From: Cymodocea nodosa
Lineage: Eukaryota; Streptophyta; Magnoliopsida; Alismatales; Cymodoceaceae
DNA length: 64,000 nucleotides
Direction: 5' to 3'
Assembly (NCBI GenBank): GCA_036874045.1
Contig: JAZBRI010000003.1
Coordinates: 20,561,501-20,625,500, forward strand
Part shown: piece after piece, positions 58,860 to 64,000 of the stretch
Layout: every line of letters starts with the position of its first letter
Numbering within the stretch: the first letter of the stretch is position 1
Program-made: the position numbers and the translations under genes
Notes under the pieces: generated by a model
What the model saw: the letters and a program-made list of their open reading frames with translations, nothing else
Databases searched by the model: none
What the model was told of the DNA's origin: nothing

Positions 58860-61800
58860 TGGTTGTCAATCCAACTTTGCCAATGACATAAAAGCCCTCA
58901 AAGATACTTAGACATCCAAGCTTACAATCACTGGTGTCAAGTTCAATGACACTAACTACTTTCATTGGGTAAGCACCTTCGAGATTTTCCTAGCAATGTA
59001 CATGCATGATCACCATATCACCATTGAACCTATAAACATCAAGATGAAGTACTCTAAATGGTATGCTATTGATTGTGCAATCTCCTAAATTCTTAATAGT
59101 GTTAAAGACAACATTGTCTGTGACATCTCACATCTTTGACTCATAAAGCACATTTGGGACACCCTTTACACCACCTATGGAAATGACTAGAACATCTTGT
59201 AAGTGTATAAAGTCTATAAGCAACTACTTACACACCAACAGGGCAATAGTTTGTCTACAACTATTAAAATTGTCTTTACTCTATTGGATGAACTTAATGT
59301 TTATCAACCCTTTGGTACTAACATCACCATTACGAAAAGGTATAGAAAAGAGCCCGTAGTGGTCATCTTCCTCGATGGGCTCCATCCTAATCTCACAACA
59401 TAGATCTAGGGAAAAATCTTGAATGCTAACATAGTTCCATCTTTGCAAACAACCTTTAACAAAGTGTTACAAATCTCCACCATAGCACCTACTACCTCTA
59501 TCGATGCTTCTGCACTTGCTACTATAGTCAAAGGATGTGGAGGTCAAGGCACCTCTTCTCAACAAGGATATGGACAAAATGATAGTAAACCTCAAAACCC
59601 TTGTATTCACTATGAATGGAAAAATCACCCCTCCAATCAATGTTTGGGAGAAGTTTAGTTGCCCCTCATCTACTAATCTTATGTTTGTTGATGCTCCTAT
59701 TGATTTAGCCAACACAATACAATCTTGTTCCACCATTTCTCAAGTTGACTATGAGAAACTCTTACTCCATACACTACTACAATTGTCTGCATCTTCTCCT
59801 TTCGTATATTTGCTCTACACACTACCTCTAATGATTCTTGAATTATAAATTCTAATACATCTAATCATATAATTGACAATTCATTCCTTTTTAATCACCA
59901 AACAAAATTGTCCAATGTCAACTCTATTGTCATAACCGATAGACATAGTTGTCTTATTTCTAGTAAAGACATTAGTCTTTTTACTTTAGATTTATCTCTT
60001 AACAAAGTTCTTTATATTTCTTACTTTTTTGTAAATTTTTATCTATTAGTGCTATTACTAAACAACTTTTTTGTTCTATTACCTTCTACTCCTTTCATTA
60101 TAATTTTCAAGATCTATAGGTGATGAAGATGATTGGTTTAGGTTATGAACTTGCCAAAGATGGGTATATACTTGTCAAAGAAGATGGGTATATACTTATC
60201 AAAGATGACGTTCCTCAAGTACTTATATCTTTCCTAACTTTTGATGACTCTTTTTTATTATAACAACATTGTCTTGGTTATCTCTCCTTTTGTAAGCTTT
60301 AAGATGCTCTTCCTTGAGTTTCAATTTGTTTAGTCAATTGTTAGTCTTATATTATGGGTGAGTAATTTCATGCCACTTATAAAAGTAGAGAGTTGTTTAC
60401 TATTAAATGGTTATTAGAGTTGGTTCATTGTGATATTTGGAATCCTTCTAAGTTGTGTCTATTTCAAATTATCATTATTATGACATTTTTGTTATTAATT
60501 TTTTCATGCATCTTAACTATATTTGTTAAAAGATTGTTAACATATTATCAATGTAAGTTGTACTTTCTTTAACGAAATTTAAATTCAATTTAGTGTCATT
60601 TCTAAAATCTTTTGTATTGATGTGACTTCATTCTGTGAATATGACATTCTACACTTATTCTTATGCTTCTCAATAGAATGAGATTGTAAAACACAAATAT
60701 GGTCACCTTTTTATGTTGCTCATAATTTTATAGTTGAGATGAATGTATCTAATTATTTATGGTTTGATGCTCTTTGCATTACATCATATCTCATTAACTA
60801 TATAACCACATCACCTTTATGGGGAGAAATTCCTCTTTGATGAATTTCTCTTGATTAGGAATTATTTTCCTTACTTCTTAAAGTATTTTGGCGTATAACC
60901 TTTGTTAAAAATCTTATTGTAGGTTTTGGCAAACTCTAACCTTAGTCTACTAGATGTATTTGTTGGATACTTACCGTACTCAAAAAAAATATCATTGTTA
61001 CCATTCTCCAACACATCATTATATTGTCTCGGCTTATATTTTCTTGGAGTATGCCCCTTATTTTTCTGCCCTTCCATTTTCATCTGCTATTGATCATTTA
61101 CCTCAACGATCCTTTATTGATCCTACCATACTACCTTCAATATAACTTAGTCATTAATTGTTGAGTCTCCACAACAGCAACCCTTACAAGTTTATAAACA
61201 ACAATTGCATCGCATCCCACCTACAACTGGTGAACCAATCACCTTTGTCAAGGTAGATTCTTCCACTTCTCTTGATTTATCTATTACTCATCAAAAAGGT
61301 ACTCATACTTCCATCATGCATTCTATTTCTCACTTTGTATCTTATAATTCTCTTTTTACTTATTGTAATTTTTCTTTAGCCATCTTATCATACTCTATTC
61401 TTCAAAATCATGAAGTGACACTTACCCTTCTTTAATGGAAGGAAACTATAGAAGTTGAAATGCAGATATTAATTGACAAGGGCATGTGGCAACTTGTTTC
61501 TTGCCCAAAAGATGTGCTAGTTGTTCAGAAGGGATGAATCTTTACCATCAAATGCAAGAAAAATGGATCTACTGATCGGTATAAGGATCACTTAGTTGTT
61601 CAAGGATTTACATAAACTTATAAAGTTGATTATGCCAAGACTTTCTCTCTAGTCACCAACCTAAACTCCATTCGTGCCCTCCTTTCCTTGACGGTGAACA
61701 AAAATTGGTCTTTTTTACAATTGGATGTCTGCAGTACCTTTTTCTATAGTGATTTTGAAGAGGAAATCTTCATTGAGCAACTTCCAGGTTAGGAGAAGAA

Positions 61801-62880
61801 CTAGGTTTGTTTATTGTGGAAGCCTATTTATGGGCTCAAAAAAAGCCCACATGCATGGTTTGAGAAGCTTAGCTCTATTATGCTCTCCTAGAATTTTAAG
61901 AGATGTGTTGTTAATAACTTTGTTTTTATTAAGAAAAATTCTGAGGTATACTGTCTTGGTAGTTTATGTAAATAGCATTCTATTGATAAGCAATGATGCA
62001 AATGAAATTTAAATAACAAAAAAATTCCTTGCTCAGCATTTTATTATCAAATATAAGGGAAAACCAAGACATTCCTTAGGTATTGAATTTGCTTGCTCTA
62101 AGGGTAAGATGATCATTTCATAAAAGAAGTACACCCTTGACTTATTAAAAGAGACAGGTCTCTTAGGATGCAAGCCTAAACAAACTCTGATTAAACAAAA
62201 TCTCCCTTTCTTTTGGGATACTATTTTTGAGTTGCTTGAAGATGTTTGAAAGGTACCATAAGGTTAATTAGGAAACTTATTTATCTTATGGTAACTTATA
62301 CTAATATTTCATATACAATTGATCTTCTAAATTAATTTATGCATGACCTACAAATGGTTCCTTAGAATGGTGCCATGAGAGTTTTAACATATATTAAAAA
62401 TAATTCTAGAAAGGGGATAATTTACTCAAAGCATGGATACTTGAATGTGGTGACTTATTCAAAACATGGCTATATAGATAGAAGATCTACACCAAATTAC
62501 AATACCTATATTGGTGACAATTTTGTTACCTAGAGGAGTAAAAAACAAAATATTAATATCAAAATCAAGTCAGATGCAAAATACAAGTCCATGTTTCAAA
62601 TGATGAGTAACATGATGTGGCTAAAATCCCTTTTAATAGAACTTAGTGTTGTTGTTTATGTTCTTATGATTATATATTGCAACAATCAAATAGTCATTTA
62701 TATTATTAGTAATTTTACTTTTCATAAGAGCACTAAGTACGTCAAAGTTGATTATCATTACATCTAAGAACTTATGAAAAATGAGGTTGTTAGCATTTTC
62801 TATACTAGATCCTTTCAACAACTTGAAGATACTTTTTACAAAAGACTTAAATACTAGTGTTTTCAAAGATTTTTGTAATA
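58860..62880 (+). pseudogene. Copia gag-pol, heavily degenerate
   Basis: Gag: 'LTITGVKFNDTNYFHW' (58920-58970), 'CAIS.ILNSVKDNIVCDIS', 'CIHYEWKNHPSNQC' (a broken zinc knuckle near 59610). Integrase: weak traces only at 60100-60900. RT: 'DYAKTFSLVTNLNSIRALLS', 'FLQLDVCSTFFYSDFEEEIF', 'PIYGLKKSPHAWFEKL' (61620-61870). RNase H: 'RSKKQNINIKIKSDAKY' to 'FYKRLKY' (62530-62855). Many stops and frameshifts in all domains; it cannot encode a working polyprotein. Confidence 0.85.
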
Positions 62881-62921
62881 AGTAGGCTTGTTCGATTTAT
62901 ACCCTCCAACTTAAGGGAGAG

Positions 62922-63048
62922 TGTTGAAGTTATAATTATTGTATTTGGGTATTCAGATCTTATAGGGTGGCTGATCCATATATCATAGTATTTATATTTA
63001 TCTTTTGCTAATGAAAAACCCTAATTACCTCTTTTCCCTTAATCAACA
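62922..63048 (+). repeat. Copia 3' LTR (127 bp)
   Basis: Partner of 58546-58672; it starts TGTTGAAGTTATAATTATTG and ends 'ccttaatcaaca', followed by the ATATT duplication. Confidence 0.92.
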
Positions 63049-63214
63049 ATATTTTTCCCATACAAGATGCTAAAGATCCACATCCATAAAGACAGGTGAA
63101 ATTGCCTTAGATTGATATTGTAGTCAAATGGAGAAATTTCCAGAACCAGTAGTCAAGACAGCCAAATAATTTGCATCCAGAAATATACAATTTTATCATA
63201 CATAGACAATTTAC

Positions 63215-64000
63215 CTCTTGTAAGAGCAAATCAATTGCTGCCTTATTTTCGGAAATTTCTTTCAATGGATTCTTCAAGTATTCAGTATCCAACTGAATTT
63301 GTTGATATCCACTTCTATTGAATGTCTGAAGTCGGATAAACTCCTGCAAGCTCTTCAAGCACAGCTTCACCATGGTTGACAGAACTGACTCCTGAAAGTC
63401 AGAAAAAGGCATTAATGGCAATAGCAGTAAGAAATTGGCACCGATAAGTATAGGTTAAGATATTATCTACACAGAACCAATCCTCCGAATTCAGGTATAA
63501 AACTATTTGGCATATAATACAAACAATAAAATAGAAAATTACAGAAGCATTTAGATCATATTTGTCATGGGTAGTTGCCAGACTTACCTGTGAAAATTCA
63601 ACTTTAGTGAATATTTCCAATTTTTGTTCAAATAACTTTGCAAGATGGCTCTCTAAAAATTGATTTCTCGTTCGTTGAGAATTTGAATGATTGATTTTGT
63701 CATCACGTTCACGGTTAGAATAACCACGTGAGGAATTACCACTTCCAACACTTTCAGATCGATGATGCCTTTGATCAAGACTATGAGGTAATATCTGTCT
63801 CAGTTCAGCTCCAATTGCCTCCAACTGGCACATGAAAGACAGGACTTAAAATAATTCAAGGTAAAAATAAATGCCTTTTGTGGCCACAGCATATATCATC
63901 CAAGTAAAACCTGTTCAAAGTCCTCCAAGGTTGAAAGTTATATGTGCAAACACCCCCATATTATAATAGAGGCAATTTATCTGCTTTAAAATACCTCTAA
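63215..64000 (-). CDS. VPS51: VPS51 exons (GARP/EARP tethering complex subunit), partial
   Basis: VPS51 is a subunit of the GARP and EARP complexes that tether endosome-derived vesicles at the trans-Golgi network or recycling endosomes. Exons on the minus strand: 63588-63824 (79 codons, starting 'LEAIGAELRQIL' and ending 'LEIFTKVEFSQ') and 63215-63391 (59 codons, 'ESVLSTMVKLCLKSLQEFIR' to 'AAIDLLLQE'). Introns have GT-AG ends ('CAG|gtaagt' at 63588, 'tttcag|G' at 63391). The last six bases (63995-64000, TTAGAG before 'gtattt') are probably the end of the next exon upstream. 'RLQTFNRSGYQQIQLDTEYL' is the segment by which I recognise plant VPS51. The gene continues right, out of the window, and its last exon is at 46524-46625. 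Confidence 0.85.

Larger units (their letters stand above)
58546..63048 (+). mobile_element. Ty1/copia retrotransposon with 127-bp LTRs, 4503 bp
   Basis: LTRs 58546-58672 and 62922-63048 (each 127 bp, TGTT...AACA) differ at about 13 positions (about 10%), so this is an old insertion. TSD ATATT is perfect (58541-58545 and 63049-63053). The primer-binding site TGGTATCAGA starts at 58673, and the polypurine run 'taagggagag' ends at 62921. It lies 162 bp from the VPS51 exon at 63215, antisense to it. Confidence 0.93.
46626..63214 (-). other. VPS51: VPS51 terminal intron, 16,589 bp, TE-filled
   Basis: Bounded by donor GAG|gtaaat (63215/63214) and acceptor ctacag|ATA (46626/46625), both in phase 0. 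It contains copia 46773-54023 with a Harbinger-like element and an LTR nested in it, a pair of nested LTRs at 55202-57949, and copia 58546-63048. All LTR elements are on the plus strand, antisense to the gene. Fewer than about 2.5 kb of the intron is not assigned to an element. Confidence 0.8.

Noticed and set aside
1..64000. tRNA, rRNA or snoRNA genes
   Set aside because: No cloverleaf, promoter-box pair or rRNA-like stretch was noticed. The only tRNA-related sequences are retrotransposon primer-binding sites.

Overview
The window is plant nuclear DNA, almost certainly from an angiosperm with a TE-rich genome. The evidence is Ty1/copia elements primed by initiator-Met tRNA, Athila/Tat-like Ty3/gypsy relics, a PIF/Harbinger transposon with plant-type introns, and three or four exons of a host gene that I recognise as VPS51, a GARP/EARP tethering subunit. 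I cannot name the species. The sequence is AT-rich, with two sharp GC-rich islands, both of them tandem arrays inside transposons.

Layout, left part. 1-947 is an inverted copia-type LTR fragment. 1711-18005 is a decayed gypsy mosaic in this order: LTR head, integrase, a 738-codon extra ORF, gag, an F-box-associated-like ORF, 3' region, LTR. It is split at 8747-14335 by a complete minus-strand copia element with 305-bp LTRs and TSD GTTTA. 18195-19348 is an inverted copy of the same gypsy LTR. 19419-21808 is a copia LTR joined to RT/RNase H. 21830-34020 is a second gypsy mosaic (RNase H-integrase, F-box-associated-like ORF, gag, LTR tail, extra ORF) interrupted by LTRs nested in LTRs (22717-25741). 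34259-37600 holds two more LTRs of the copia family seen at 1-947 and 19419-20457.

Middle. 38539-43328 is a nearly intact PIF/Harbinger transposon with TSD TAA, imperfect 16-bp TIRs, a MYB/SANT-like gene and a three-exon DDE transposase gene. The transposase ends at a premature stop that is followed by 45 more in-frame codons. A 974-bp deletion derivative of the same family lies inverted inside a copia LTR at 35975-36948. A third element with related ends (50996-53797) lies inside a copia LTR. 44930-46320 is an RTE-like LINE fossil.

Right part. VPS51 runs on the minus strand: its last exon is at 46524-46625 and the preceding exons are at 63215-63391, 63588-63824 and probably 63995 onward. 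The 16,589-bp intron between them is packed with LTR elements (copia 46773-54023, nested LTRs 55202-57949, copia 58546-63048), all antisense to the gene. Reading frame and splice sites are kept on both sides, so the gene may still be functional.

The only host gene I can defend is VPS51. Nearly everything else is a layered record of transposition in which order of insertion can be read from TSDs and from paralogous empty sites within the window.
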